From: Methanoregulaceae archaeon UXB-2016
GTDB taxonomy: Archaea; Halobacteriota; Methanomicrobia; Methanomicrobiales; Methanospirillaceae
Direction: 5' to 3'
Assembly (NCBI GenBank): GCA_004332335.1
Contig: SISS01000028.1
Coordinates: 1 to 62,017 of the forward strand
Length of the DNA: 62,017 nt
Part shown: in pieces, positions 43,064 to 52,214 of the stretch
Layout: each line of letters opens with the position of its first letter
Position numbering within the stretch: the stretch's first letter is position 1
The notes under the pieces: generated by a model
What the model was told of the DNA's origin: nothing
Seen by the model: only the letters and a program-made list of their open reading frames with translations
Database searches by the model: none
Made by a program: the position numbers and the translations under genes

Positions 43064-44344
43064 CTAGGCCACCCGCAGGCTGTCGATACAGGCCCGCACG
43101 GCCGCCGCCCCACCCTGAGCGACCGAGTCCGGGATGTCCTTGGGCCCGAGGCCGGCGCCGGCCAGGTAGATCCCGCCCCGCCCGGCCTCGACCGCGTTGA
43201 AGAGGTCGTCGACCGAGCGGTAGAAGCCCGTCTCCTCGAGCTCGACCCCGGTCGCCTTCGCGAGCTCGACCGTGCCGGCCGAGGGCTGGAGACCGATCGA
43301 GAGGACCACGAGCTCGGGCTCGAGCATGAGCATCTCGCCCGTGAAGGTGTCCTCGACCTGGAGCCGGAGCGGCCCCGTGGCCGAACGCTGGACCTCGCCG
43401 GGCATCCCCCGGACGAAGCGGACCCCGAGGTCCCGCGCCCGTTCGTAGTACTCCTCGTAGCCCTTTCCGTGGGCCCGCACGTCCATGTAGCAGATGGCGA
43501 CCTCGGTCCCGGGGGACTTCTCCTTGATCAGCTGGGCGTTCTTGATCGCCTGCATGCAGCAGACGGCCGAGCACCAGGGCCTCCCCTGCTGCTGGTCGCG
43601 CGAGCCCACACACTGGATGAAGGCGATCGAGCGGGGGACCTCGCCGTTCGAGAGCCGGCGGAGCTTCCCGCCCGTCGGACCGGACGCGTTGATCATCCGC
43701 TCCAGCTCCAGGCTCGTGACCACGTCCGGGTCCTCGCCGTAACGGTACTGGGGCTTGCACCGGGGGTCGATCGGATCGTACCCGGTCGAGAGCACGACCG
43801 CGGCCGCCTCGAGCGTCAGCTCGCGGTCCCCGTCCTCGCGCCGGATCGCCTCGAGGCCGCAGGCGTCGTAACAGAGCCCGCACTCGATGCAGTGGACCGG
43901 GTCCTTTGTAACCACGTTCGGGACCGCCTGAGCATGGGGCGTGTAGATCGCCTTCCGGACCCCGACTCCGGCGTCGAACCGGTTGTAGACCTCGACAGGG
44001 CAGACCGCGACGCAGTCGCCGCAGCCCGTGCAGCGCTTCTCGTCGACAAAGCGGGGGTGCTCGATCACGGTCACGGTGAAGCGACCGCGTTCACCCTCGA
44101 CCCGCGTCACCTCGGCGAGGGTGTGGACGTGGATCCGCGGATGACGCGAGACCTCGACCATCTTCGGCGAGAGGATGCACATCGAGCAGTCGTTGGTCGG
44201 AAAGGTCTTGTCGAGTTGGGCCATCCGGCCCCCGATCGAGGGCTCGCGTTCGACCAGGTGGACCTCGAGCCCGTGGTTCGCGAGGTCGAGGGCGGCCTGG
44301 CAGCCGGCCACCCCGCCGCCGACCACGACGACGCTAGGAGGCAT
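43064..44344 (-). CDS. HdrA-like iron-sulfur flavoprotein
   Basis: A 426-residue relative of heterodisulfide reductase subunit A. An N-terminal FAD motif VVVVGGGVAGCQAALDLANHG is followed by GGRMAQLDKTFPTNDCSMCILSPK (the HdrA-type Cys region), ferredoxin clusters CTGCGDCVAVCP and CIECGLCYDACG, and the C-terminal CVGSRDQQQGRPWCSAVCC. It is shorter than HdrA (about 650 residues), ending after the FAD domain without the last ferredoxin region. It likely moves electrons in a complex other than the classical HdrABC. Its start overlaps the carbonic-anhydrase-like gene by 11 bases. ATG 44344 begins the FAD motif directly. Confidence 0.88.
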   Translation of the reverse strand: MPPSVVVVGGGVAGCQAALDLANHGLEVHLVEREPSIGGRMAQLDKTFPTNDCSMCILSPKMVEVSRHPRIHVHTLAEVTRVEGERGRFTVTVIEHPRFVDEKRCTGCGDCVAVCPVEVYNRFDAGVGVRKAIYTPHAQAVPNVVTKDPVHCIECGLCYDACGLEAIRREDGDRELTLEAAAVVLSTGYDPIDPRCKPQYRYGEDPDVVTSLELERMINASGPTGGKLRRLSNGEVPRSIAFIQCVGSRDQQQGRPWCSAVCCMQAIKNAQLIKEKSPGTEVAICYMDVRAHGKGYEEYYERARDLGVRFVRGMPGEVQRSATGPLRLQVEDTFTGEMLMLEPELVVLSIGLQPSAGTVELAKATGVELEETGFYRSVDDLFNAVEAGRGGIYLAGAGLGPKDIPDSVAQGGAAAVRACIDSLRVA

Positions 44345-44825
44345 CCCGGTACCGCCCCGCGAGCTCGACATAGGCCGCCGCGTTCTGCCGGATCTGCGCA
44401 CGCTGCTCATCGGTCGTCGACTTCACGACCTTGCCCGGGACCCCGAGCACGACCGAACCGGGCGGGATTCGCGCTCCCTCGGTCACGACCGCGCCGGCCC
44501 CGATCAGGGTGTCCGCGCCGACATCGGCCCCGTTCAGCACGATCGCCCCCATGCCCACGAGCACCCGGTCGCCGATAGTGCAGCCGTGCAGGATCGCGCC
44601 GTGGCCGACCGAGACCTCGCGCCCGATCAGCACGGGGTGGCCGCTCGAGGTGTGGACCACGCAGTTGTCCTGGACGTTCGAGTCGGGCCCGATCGCGATC
44701 CGGTCCTTGTCGGCCCGGATAACGGCCCCGAACCAGATTCCGACACGGTCTCCGAGCGCGACGTCGCCGAGCACCGTCGCGTTCGGTGCGATAAAGACCT
44801 CGAAGCCGACCGTACCAGCATCCAT
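44334..44825 (-). CDS. Gamma-carbonic anhydrase family protein
   Basis: A 163-residue left-handed beta-helix protein: FIAPNATVLGDVALGDRVGI, VQDNCVVHTSSGHPVLIG, VSVGHGAILHGCTIGD (zinc-ligand His residues), and VLGVPGKVVK with a C-terminal helix. Members include active carbonic anhydrases (Cam type) and inactive structural relatives. First gene of the operon. ATG 44825 begins the domain; ATG 44849 is possible but would overlap the divergent coaD promoter region. Confidence 0.85.
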   Translation of the reverse strand: MDAGTVGFEVFIAPNATVLGDVALGDRVGIWFGAVIRADKDRIAIGPDSNVQDNCVVHTSSGHPVLIGREVSVGHGAILHGCTIGDRVLVGMGAIVLNGADVGADTLIGAGAVVTEGARIPPGSVVLGVPGKVVKSTTDEQRAQIRQNAAAYVELAGRYRDAS

Positions 44826-44854
44826 ATTACTGGAGAAGTGGATACGCAAGGGGC

Positions 44855-45334
44855 ATGAAGATTATGGTGGGGGGCACCTTCGACCCGCTCCACGACGGGC
44901 ACCGGCGACTCCTCGCCCGCTCGTTCGCACTGGCCGGTCCGGACGGGCGCGTGATCATCGGCCTCACCTCGGACGAGTTCGCCGGAAATAAGACCCATCC
45001 CGTCAGGCCGTACGAGACGCGGAAGGCCGGGATCGAGCGGTTCGCCCGCGAAGGGGGGTACACCGCCGAGTTCGAGATCGAGCCGCTCTTCGACCGGTTC
45101 GGCTCGGCCCTCGACCTCGACTTCGACGCGCTCGTGGTCTCGGAGGAGACCCTCCCCGTCGCGATCGAGATCAACCGCCTCCGGCGCGAGCGGGGAAAGA
45201 GGAAGGTCGACATCCACCAGATCACCTGCGTGCTGGCCGAGGATGGGCGGTGGATCTCGTCGACACGGATCCACCGGGGCGAGATCGACGAGCACGGCCG
45301 GCTTCGCCAGGAGCCCGGTGCCGGTGCCGGATGA
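44855..45334 (+). CDS. coaD: Phosphopantetheine adenylyltransferase (archaeal type)
   Basis: A 159-residue nucleotidyltransferase with the TFDPLHDGHRRLL motif (HxGH region), IIGLTSDEFAGNK, VVSEETLPVAIEINRLR and a C-terminal ISSTRIHRGEID. It joins ATP and 4'-phosphopantetheine to dephospho-CoA in coenzyme A synthesis. A TATA-like CATATTA about 30 bases upstream supports a leaderless ATG 44855. Convergent with pyrI. Confidence 0.93.
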   Translation: MKIMVGGTFDPLHDGHRRLLARSFALAGPDGRVIIGLTSDEFAGNKTHPVRPYETRKAGIERFAREGGYTAEFEIEPLFDRFGSALDLDFDALVVSEETLPVAIEINRLRRERGKRKVDIHQITCVLAEDGRWISSTRIHRGEIDEHGRLRQEPGAGAG

Positions 45335-45346
45335 GAGGCCGATCCT

Positions 45347-45811
45347 TCAGAGGATGTGGGCCGCGATCTCCTTCGAGATCAGCCAGTCGCAGTAGTGGCA
45401 GCGCAGGCCGTTCGGGACCACGATGAAGCGCGAGCGGGCCGGTTCGGCCGTGTTCGAGATGCAGCCCGGGTTCGGGCAGCGGACCACGCCCAGCAGCTCG
45501 TGCGGGTGCTCGACCCCCTTCTTCTCGATGACCGTGAACTCGCGGATGATGTTGATGGTCGCGTCCGGTGCCAGGAGCGCGATCCGATCGACCTCCTCCT
45601 TGCAGAGCTCGCGGTTCTCGATCTTCACGATGTCTTTTCTTCCGACCCGGCCCGATGCGACGTTCGTCGCGACCGAGACCTCCTCCGTGGTCGTGCCCGT
45701 GATCCCGAGGATCCGGAGCACGTTCAGGGCCTGGCCGGCCGTGATGTGGTCGATCACGGTCCCGTGCCGGATCGGGCTGATCAGGAGCCCCTGCGGGCCG
45801 TCGTGAGTCAT
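45347..45811 (-). CDS. pyrI: Aspartate carbamoyltransferase regulatory subunit
   Basis: A 154-residue PyrI: GTVIDHITAGQALNVLRIL (nucleotide-binding domain), KIENRELCKEEVDRIALLAP and the four-Cys zinc site CPNPGC...CHYC near the C terminus. It binds allosteric nucleotides and contacts PyrB. ATG 45811 overlaps the pyrB stop by ATGA, and the gene is the last of a six-gene operon. Confidence 0.96.
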   Translation of the reverse strand: MTHDGPQGLLISPIRHGTVIDHITAGQALNVLRILGITGTTTEEVSVATNVASGRVGRKDIVKIENRELCKEEVDRIALLAPDATINIIREFTVIEKKGVEHPHELLGVVRCPNPGCISNTAEPARSRFIVVPNGLRCHYCDWLISKEIAAHIL

Positions 45812-46704
45812 CCCATCACCTCGCTGAGCATGGCCATCCGGACCGAGACCCCGTGGTGGGCCTGCTCGAAGTACTTCGCGTTCGGCAGGGCGTCCACCCG
45901 GGGGTCGATCTCGTCTATGCGCGGGAGCGGGTGGAGCACGATCATGTGCGGGCGGGCGAGCCCGACGAGCTCGGGCGTGATCCGGTAGGACGAGGCGACG
46001 TCGAGGTAGCTCGCCGTGTACGGAAATCGCTCGCGCTGGATCCGGGTCACGTAGAGCACATCGAGGTCGGCGATCACGTCCTCGACCGCGCTGTACTCGG
46101 CGACCGAGGTCCCGCGGTCGGCCAGCTCCTGCACGATCCCCGAGGGGAGCTCGAGCCCCTTCGGTGCGACCGCCGCGATCTCGGCCCCGTAGAGCGAGAG
46201 CGCGATCGCGAGCGAGTGGGTGGTCCGGCCGTAGCGGAGGTCGCCGAGGAGCCCGATCCGGAGCCCGTCGAGGGGCATCGACTTCCGGATCGTGTAGAGG
46301 TCGAGAAGGGTCTGGGACGGGTGCTGGCCCGCGCCGTCGCCCGCGTTGATCACGGGCACGGACGCGAACTCCGAGGCGAGGCGCGCGGCCCCCTCCTTCG
46401 GGTGTCGGAGCACGATAGCGTCGACGTACCCCGAGACGACCCGGATCGTGTCGGCGAGGGTCTCGCCCTTCGCAACCGACGAGGCCTCGACCGATCCCAT
46501 ATTGAGCGAGACCCCGCCGAGTCGGGCCATGGCCGACTCGAAGGACATCCGTGTCCGGGTCGAGGGTTCGAAGAAGAAGAGGCCGAGGATCCGACCCCGG
46601 AGCAGGTTCGGGTCGTACTGCCGCGCCTCGACCTCGGCCGCGCGGTCGAGCAGCCCATCGATCGCCTCCCGGGCGAGGTCGCGCACCGAGATGATATGCC
46701 GCAT
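45808..46704 (-). CDS. pyrB: Aspartate carbamoyltransferase catalytic subunit
   Basis: A 298-residue PyrB: GLFFFEPSTRTRMSFESAM (carbamoyl-phosphate site), VEASSVAKGETLADTIRVV, NAGDGAGQHPSQTLLDLYTI, HPLPRIDEIDPRVD near the C terminus. Catalyses N-carbamoyl-aspartate formation in pyrimidine synthesis. It starts one base before the stop-side end of trmI (one base gap), consistent with one transcript. Confidence 0.97.
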   Translation of the reverse strand: MRHIISVRDLAREAIDGLLDRAAEVEARQYDPNLLRGRILGLFFFEPSTRTRMSFESAMARLGGVSLNMGSVEASSVAKGETLADTIRVVSGYVDAIVLRHPKEGAARLASEFASVPVINAGDGAGQHPSQTLLDLYTIRKSMPLDGLRIGLLGDLRYGRTTHSLAIALSLYGAEIAAVAPKGLELPSGIVQELADRGTSVAEYSAVEDVIADLDVLYVTRIQRERFPYTASYLDVASSYRITPELVGLARPHMIVLHPLPRIDEIDPRVDALPNAKYFEQAHHGVSVRMAMLSEVMG

Positions 46705-46705
46705 C

Positions 46706-47431
46706 CTATCGCCTCGCGAAGGTCAGGTAGCCCGTATGGCAGACCCGGGTCGACGGGCGCGTGCCCCGGGCCGAGCGCGTCATCTCGCGCTCGATCAGCT
46801 CGATCGCCCGGACCTCGGGAAAGAGCCCGGTCGCCGCGTCGTGGACCGCCTGGAACTGCTCGATGAAGGGCGTGTAGCAGGCGAGGTACCCCCCCGGCAC
46901 GAGGAGCGTATGGGCGTGCTCGACGTGTTCGGCCCGGCATTCCATGTCGAGGTGGACCACGTCGAAGCTCCCCGTCGCCTCGAGAAAGTCGCCCGCGACA
47001 ACCGTGACGTTCGCAAGGTCCGCGTCGCGGATGTTCTTCTCGGCGAGCGCGGCGAACTCGGGCCGGCGCTCGCGCGTCTCGACCTCGCCCGCAATCGAGC
47101 CGAAGAAGATCGCGGCGATCCCCGAGCCCGTGCCCGCGTCGAGAACCCGGTCGCGCCGGTTCATGCCCGTGTTCGCGATCACGGCCCCGATCTCCTTTGG
47201 GTGCATGGGCGCGCCCGAGCGGCGGGCATGGACGAAGAAGTCGGTCGGACGGGGGCGTCGGGCCGAGAACTGTTTTCCGAGATGGGTCTCGACCACGCTC
47301 CCCTCGGGGAGGTCGACGAGCTCCCCGAGCTGGAGCATGCCGAGGTCGGTCGAGAGAACCCCCTCGCCCGCCCGGACAAAGAACTCACGCCCGTTCCCGG
47401 CGAGGAGCACACGATCGCCCGCCGCGAACAT
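46706..47431 (-). CDS. trmI: tRNA (adenine-N1)-methyltransferase
   Basis: A 241-residue TrmI-type enzyme. N-terminal beta domain, then GAPMHPKEIGAVIANTGM, the SAM motif VLDAGTGSGIAAIFFG and FDVVHLDMECRAEHV. It makes m1A57/58 in archaeal tRNAs. ATG 47431 follows GGAGTGAG at good spacing; a GTG at 47440 would overlap the NAC stop and is less likely. Confidence 0.9.
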   Translation of the reverse strand: MFAAGDRVLLAGNGREFFVRAGEGVLSTDLGMLQLGELVDLPEGSVVETHLGKQFSARRPRPTDFFVHARRSGAPMHPKEIGAVIANTGMNRRDRVLDAGTGSGIAAIFFGSIAGEVETRERRPEFAALAEKNIRDADLANVTVVAGDFLEATGSFDVVHLDMECRAEHVEHAHTLLVPGGYLACYTPFIEQFQAVHDAATGLFPEVRAIELIEREMTRSARGTRPSTRVCHTGYLTFARR

Positions 47432-47436
47432 GGCAC

Positions 47437-47784
47437 TCACTCCCGTTCGGCGAGCGCGAGGATGGCCCCCGCGATGTCGCCGTCGGCGGCCTCGAGCGCG
47501 GCACGGGCCTCGTCACTGGAGACGGAGGCCTGCTCGCTCACGAGCGCGACGTCCTCGTCGGGGATGACGGCGGCGCCCGGCTCGAACCGGGGCTCGCCGC
47601 CCGAGATCTGGTAGGTCGTGGCGCCCTGCATGGTCATGGCGACGACCTCGGCCTCGTCGAAGACGTACCGGCCCTCGGGGGTGGTGATCACGATCGAGAT
47701 GACGTTCTCGATCGGGGCGACCTCCATCCCCATCTTCTTCATCATCGCCTTCATCTGCTTGGGATTGATTCCGCCTGGTAACAC
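47437..47784 (-). CDS. nac: Nascent polypeptide-associated complex protein
   Basis: A 115-residue archaeal NAC: N-terminal GGINPKQMKAMMKKMGM (ribosome-binding side), the NAC barrel (VITTPEGRYVFDEAEVV, QGATTYQISG) and a C-terminal UBA domain (SSDEARAALEAADGDIAGAI). It binds nascent chains at the ribosome. Two bases after the PUA gene stop. Confidence 0.95.
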   Translation of the reverse strand: MLPGGINPKQMKAMMKKMGMEVAPIENVISIVITTPEGRYVFDEAEVVAMTMQGATTYQISGGEPRFEPGAAVIPDEDVALVSEQASVSSDEARAALEAADGDIAGAILALAERE

Positions 47785-47786
47785 GT

Positions 47787-48257
47787 CTACTCCCTCCCGG
47801 ATCTAACGTTGACCCCGACCCCATACATACATGCCGTCATCTCGGCACCCGAGAGCATGGCCGTCCCGGTCGCGACGAGCCGGTCGTCCGATCCGACCAC
47901 GAGGACCTCGTCCCCGGCCCGGATCGCGGGGTCGGCCGAGATCACGTGCCGCGCCATCGCGTTCTTTCCGGCCGCGACGAACTCCTCGACCTCGTCCAGG
48001 AGCACGACCCGGTACGAGGGTGCGGGCAGGGCCGCGTACAGCCGCCGCGCTCCGACGATCCCGAGCGTGAGCCGCCCGTCCTGGGCGCGGATGGTCGCGA
48101 GCCGTTCCTTTCCGAGCATCACGTTCCGCACCCGGCCCGTGGTCGAACGAGTGAAGTGGACCTCGTCGGGAAAGAGTGCGGCTCCCATGCCGCGCCCAAA
48201 CTGGAGGTCTGCGATCGTCCGGACCCGCTCATGCGAGCTGGTCTCGAAGCAGTTCAT
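47787..48257 (-). CDS. PUA domain-containing protein
   Basis: A 156-residue protein with RVRTIADLQFGRGMGAALFP and a C-terminal PUA domain (ISADPAIRAGDEVLVVGSDD, TAMLSGAEMTACMYGVGVNV). Archaeal proteins of this type resemble the RNA-binding part of TGT/pseudouridine-synthase-associated factors and probably bind RNA. Overlaps the DHH gene end by 29 bases. Confidence 0.88.
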   Translation of the reverse strand: MNCFETSSHERVRTIADLQFGRGMGAALFPDEVHFTRSTTGRVRNVMLGKERLATIRAQDGRLTLGIVGARRLYAALPAPSYRVVLLDEVEEFVAAGKNAMARHVISADPAIRAGDEVLVVGSDDRLVATGTAMLSGAEMTACMYGVGVNVRSGRE

Positions 48258-49605
48258 TGACACGATTGACAAACACCTCCTCAGCCTCGCGGGGGATGAA
48301 TGCGCCGGCCGCAATCGGGTGGCCCCCGCCCCCCCCGCCGTACTCGCCCGAGGCCGCGGTCAGGACGGCCTGGAGATCGACTCCGCGCCGGACCGACCAT
48401 TCGTTCGTGCGCATGCTCACCTTGGTCATGCTCGGATCCTCGGGGAGCGTACACATGATCAGGATTGGCTTGCGCCAGTTCAGTTTCCCGAGCGCCATCC
48501 CGGCCCCGATCCCGATGATCGTGTCGGGGTAGCGGTCCCTGACGTGGAGGAACTGCAGGTGCGAGAGCTCGGTCACGCCCGTGTCGAGGATGAACTGGAG
48601 CAGCTCCCGGATGATCGTCCGGTGGTTGTTGAGCATGTACTCGGCCTCGCGGTAGACCGTTCCGCGGTCGCCGCAGCAGACCGAGGAGCCGATCCGGGGC
48701 TTCGCCCACCGGCCGCAGGCGTTCAGCAGGGTCGCGAACTCGGACGCGTTCCGGAGCGGGCTCCGCTCGGACTCGTCGACGAAGAGGTACGACTCGGCAA
48801 AGAGCCGGTCCACGCTCTCGCCGTTTGCGAGCAGCTGCTGGACGAGGGCGGACGTGATCGTCTTCTTCTCGTCGCGGCCGAGCTCCTCCCAGACCCGGTA
48901 TCGCCCGTCGGCGGTCTTGGGCGTGATCTCGAGCTTCGAGAGGAAGCGCTCGGCCCCCCGCATGTCGTTCGTGATCCCGGGGATCCGCGGATCGTCGTTG
49001 TACGAGAGGCAGACGTGGACCGGGCGGGTCGAGGTCCCGTAGCAGTTCAGGTCCTTTCGCACCACCCGGACCGAGCCGTGGGCGACCCCGTCCTCGACGA
49101 TCTCGGCTGCCAGGCCGACGAGCCCGAGGGTCTCGCGCGCCATCATGTCGCCGACGTTTCCGACGATCGCGATCTTGGCGAGGTCGATGTTCTCCGGGTC
49201 GAGGGCCTTCGCCACGAAGTAGGCGACGCCGGCGGCCGAGAGCTTCGTGTGCCCGTACGGCACCCCGTTCACCTGCTGGTACGGGATCTCGCAGGGCTGG
49301 GCCACGTGGTGGTCGAGGATCAGGACCTCTTCCTTGGAGAGCCCGCGCTCCTCGAGCAGGTTCTGCTGGCCCGCGCCCAGGTCGACGAAGACCTTCAGGG
49401 AGTCGTCCTCGGGCACGGCCTTCATGGTCAGGGGCTCGAGCTGCCGGACGAAGTGGGATGTGACCGGCACGCCCGCACGCGCGATCGCCGTGCGGACGAT
49501 CGCCTCGCTCGTGATCCCGTCCGCGTCGATGTGGGAGATCACCGAGACCGTCTCCGCGTTCCGGATCGTCTCGACCGCGCCCCGCACCTCCTCGGAAAAG
49601 CCCAT
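48229..49605 (-). CDS. RecJ-like DHH family phosphoesterase
   Basis: A 458-residue protein with DHH motifs: SVISHIDADGITSEAIV (motif I), a VFVDLGAGQ block, LILDHHVAQP (DHH), VGNVGDMM, and the DHHA1-type C terminus GGGGGGHPIAAGAF. It is related to archaeal RecJ/GAN nucleases that act on single-stranded DNA or RNA ends, in some species with the CMG replisome. First gene of the operon; a CCTTATCC box at about 49637-49644 (minus strand) supports ATG 49605. Confidence 0.9.
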   Translation of the reverse strand: MGFSEEVRGAVETIRNAETVSVISHIDADGITSEAIVRTAIARAGVPVTSHFVRQLEPLTMKAVPEDDSLKVFVDLGAGQQNLLEERGLSKEEVLILDHHVAQPCEIPYQQVNGVPYGHTKLSAAGVAYFVAKALDPENIDLAKIAIVGNVGDMMARETLGLVGLAAEIVEDGVAHGSVRVVRKDLNCYGTSTRPVHVCLSYNDDPRIPGITNDMRGAERFLSKLEITPKTADGRYRVWEELGRDEKKTITSALVQQLLANGESVDRLFAESYLFVDESERSPLRNASEFATLLNACGRWAKPRIGSSVCCGDRGTVYREAEYMLNNHRTIIRELLQFILDTGVTELSHLQFLHVRDRYPDTIIGIGAGMALGKLNWRKPILIMCTLPEDPSMTKVSMRTNEWSVRRGVDLQAVLTAASGEYGGGGGGHPIAAGAFIPREAEEVFVNRVNELLRDQLA

Positions 49606-49648
49606 ACTGATGTATGAGTAACGCCCTGTAACTGGATAAGGGTGACCC

Positions 49649-51049
49649 ATGAGGCTGGAGGACTGCCAGGAGTTCGCTGAACGGGGGCTGATCGGGGCGG
49701 CGCGGATGCGGGCCGTCGACCGGAACGCGGTGGCGCTCGGGCTCTCGTCTCTGCAGATGATGGAGGGGGCCGGCGCCGCGCTCGCACGGGCAGCGCTCGA
49801 GGAGAGACCCGGCCGCGTGCTCGTGCTCGCCGGGCCCGGGAACAACGGCGGGGACGGGCTGGTCGCGGCCCGGTATCTCGCGGGCGAGGTCGAGGTCGAC
49901 GTTGTCGCGGTCGACGGCGCGGTGACGCCCTCGAACGCGGCTCAGCTCGCACTCCTCGCCCGGACGGGCCTGCCCGTCCACCGGGTCCGGTGCCCGTCCG
50001 ACCTGCCGTCCCTTGAGCCCCTCTTCGGAGAGGCGGACCTGGTGATCGATGCCCTGCTCGGGATCGGGGCCGCCCCGCCGCTCCGGGAGCCGATCGCCAC
50101 GCTCGTGGCACAGGCGAACGCGAGCCCGGCCCGGGTCCTCGCGGCCGACCTCCCGACGCCGGGCTGTCGGGCCGACCGGGTGCTGGCGTTTCACCGGGCA
50201 AAGACGCCCGGCGCGGAGACGGCGGGGATCGGGATCCCGCTGGAGGCCGAGATCTGTGCCGGGCCCGGGGACCTGCTCCTGCTCTCACCGCGACAGGCCG
50301 ACGCCCACAAGGGCGATGGGGGGCGCGTACTCGTGATCGGGGGAGGGCCGTACCAGGGCGCGCCGTACCTGGCCGCTCTCGCCGCACTCCGGTCGGGCGC
50401 GGACATCGTGCTGGTCGCGACACCGGCCGCGCTCCCGTACCCCGATCTGATCCGGGTCCCCCTCGGGGGGGAGCGGGTTACGGAGGCCCACCTCGAGATC
50501 CTGCTCCCCGAGGTCGAACGGGCGGACGCGGTCGTGATCGGGAACGGCCTCGGGGCCGCATCGGCCGGGATCGCCCGGGCTCTCGCGCCGTCCTGCCGGC
50601 GCGCGGTCTTCGACGCGGACGCGCTCCGCTCTCCCGCCCCGGTCGCCCGCCAGACGGTCTACACCCCCCACGCGGGCGAGTTCGCCCGGACCTTCGGGCT
50701 CAGGCCGCCGGAGAACCTCGTGGAGCGCGGCCGGGCCGTGCGCTCCGCGGCGTCGGACGGAGTCGTGCTCCTGAAGGGCCCGGTCGACGTGGTCTCGGAC
50801 GGCAGCCGGGTCCGGTTCAACCGGACGGGCACGCCCGCTATGACCGTGGGCGGGACCGGGGACGTGCTCGCGGGCGTGGTCGGGGCCCTCCTCTGCCGCA
50901 TGCCGCCGTTCGAGGCCGCGGTCGCAGGGGCGTATGGAGCCGGCCGAGCCGGCGAGGCGGCGGCCGGCGGCCGGCTCGCGGGCCTCCTCGCCTCCGACAT
51001 GCTTACCCGGATCCCGGGTGCACTCTTTGGCAGGTCTGAAGATGCCTGA
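49649..51049 (+). CDS. nnr: Bifunctional NAD(P)H-hydrate epimerase/dehydratase
   Basis: A 466-residue fusion. The N-terminal YjeF/epimerase domain (VLAGPGNNGGDGLVAARYL, LVIDALLGIG) ends at about residue 210. The C-terminal ADP-dependent dehydratase domain shows HKGDGGRVLVIGGGPYQGAP, PHAGEFARTFG, NRTGTPAMTVGGTGDVLAG. It repairs damaged NAD(P)H hydrates. ATG 49649 follows AAGGGTGACCC. It overlaps moaC by eight bases. Confidence 0.94.
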   Translation: MRLEDCQEFAERGLIGAARMRAVDRNAVALGLSSLQMMEGAGAALARAALEERPGRVLVLAGPGNNGGDGLVAARYLAGEVEVDVVAVDGAVTPSNAAQLALLARTGLPVHRVRCPSDLPSLEPLFGEADLVIDALLGIGAAPPLREPIATLVAQANASPARVLAADLPTPGCRADRVLAFHRAKTPGAETAGIGIPLEAEICAGPGDLLLLSPRQADAHKGDGGRVLVIGGGPYQGAPYLAALAALRSGADIVLVATPAALPYPDLIRVPLGGERVTEAHLEILLPEVERADAVVIGNGLGAASAGIARALAPSCRRAVFDADALRSPAPVARQTVYTPHAGEFARTFGLRPPENLVERGRAVRSAASDGVVLLKGPVDVVSDGSRVRFNRTGTPAMTVGGTGDVLAGVVGALLCRMPPFEAAVAGAYGAGRAGEAAAGGRLAGLLASDMLTRIPGALFGRSEDA

Positions 51050-51524
51050 GTTCACGCATATCGAGGGGGACGCGGTCCGGATGGTCGACGTCACGGGCAA
51101 GGACGAGGTCGCACGCCGGGCGCGGGCCGCGGGGCGGATCTATCTGCGGCCCGAGACCCTCCGCGCGATCGCGGAGGGGACTGTGATCAAGGGGAACGTG
51201 CTCGCGACCGCCCGGGTGGCCGCGATCCTCGCGGTCAAGGACACCTCGCGGATCATCCCCATGTGCCACCCGATCCCGATCGGTGCGGTCCGGGTCGAGT
51301 TCGAACAGGCTGACGAATGGATCGACACCACGGTCGAGGTCGTGACCACGGGCCGGACCGGAGTCGAGATGGAGGCCCTGGTCGGGGTCTCGACCGCGCT
51401 CCTGACGATCTGGGACATGGTCAAGTCCGCCGAGAAGGACGAACAGGGCCAGTACCCGGTGACGCGGATCGAGGGGATCCGGGTCGTGGAGAAGGTCAAG
51501 GGCGTCTCCGGGGCGCAGGCTTAA
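51042..51524 (+). CDS. moaC: Cyclic pyranopterin monophosphate synthase MoaC
   Basis: A 160-residue MoaC with MVDVTGKDEVARRARAAGRI, IIPMCHPIPIGAVRVEF and TGRTGVEMEALVGVSTALLT (the active-site block), then TRIEGIRVVEK. Acts in molybdopterin/tungstopterin synthesis, which supplies formylmethanofuran and formate dehydrogenases in methanogens. Translationally coupled to nnr. Confidence 0.97.
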   Translation: MPEFTHIEGDAVRMVDVTGKDEVARRARAAGRIYLRPETLRAIAEGTVIKGNVLATARVAAILAVKDTSRIIPMCHPIPIGAVRVEFEQADEWIDTTVEVVTTGRTGVEMEALVGVSTALLTIWDMVKSAEKDEQGQYPVTRIEGIRVVEKVKGVSGAQA

Positions 51525-51537
51525 GAACCCCGGCGCC

Positions 51538-51549
51538 GAAATATAAAGG
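51538..51549 (+). promoter_or_regulatory. TATA-like box of the ribosomal/RNase P/proteasome operon
   Basis: GAAATATAAAGG lies 63-74 bases before ATG 51612, giving a leader of about 40 bases that includes GGTGATC before the start codon. Confidence 0.6.
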
Positions 51550-51611
51550 CACTCGGGATCCGTCCCGTGCAGGAATGTGGCGGTTTATCCGCTGAACCTC
51601 TGGTGATCGCA

Positions 51612-52202
51612 ATGTCGAGATCAGTCTACAGTTATATCAGGGAAGCCTGGAAGAAGCCGGAGGAGACCGGTGTCTCGGAACTCCTCTGGGAGCGCATGCA
51701 GCTCTGGCGCCGCGAAGGGACCGTCGTCCGTGTCGGGAGGCCGATGCGGCTCGATCGGGCCCGCTCGCTCGGATACAAGGCCAAACAGGGAGTCATCGTG
51801 GTCCGGGCCAAGGTCCGGCGCGGTGGCCGGCGGAAGTCGCGATACACCCGCGGACGGCGCACGGCGAACATGGGCATGCGCCGCGCAACGCCGGGCAAGT
51901 CGCTCCAGCGGATCGCCGAGGAGCGCGCCTCGAGCCGCTACCCGAACATGGAGGTCCTCAACTCCTACTGGGTCGGCCAGGACGGCAAGCAGAAGTGGTT
52001 CGAGGTCATCCTCGTCGACGGCCACCACCCCTCGGTCCGTGCGGACCCGCATCTCGCTTGGATGGGCAACCCGACTCAGCGCGGCCGGGCCGAACGCGGC
52101 AAGACCAGTGCCGGGCTGAAGGGGCGCGGTATGCGCCGCAAGGGCCGCGGGACCGAGAAGACCCGCCCCTCGATCCGCTCGCACGCGAACCGGGGCAAGT
52201 AA
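51612..52202 (+). CDS. rpl15e: 50S ribosomal protein L15e
   Basis: A 196-residue, very basic protein with the L15e signature ([67 protein letters not shown]). Part of the large ribosomal subunit. ATG 51612 has GGTGATC upstream; the longer frame from 51567 is not conserved. A CTCTTTTTT stretch follows at about 52204-52212 and may give partial termination before Rpp30. Confidence 0.97.
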   Translation: MSRSVYSYIREAWKKPEETGVSELLWERMQLWRREGTVVRVGRPMRLDRARSLGYKAKQGVIVVRAKVRRGGRRKSRYTRGRRTANMGMRRATPGKSLQRIAEERASSRYPNMEVLNSYWVGQDGKQKWFEVILVDGHHPSVRADPHLAWMGNPTQRGRAERGKTSAGLKGRGMRRKGRGTEKTRPSIRSHANRGK

Positions 52203-52214
52203 CCCCTCTTTTTT

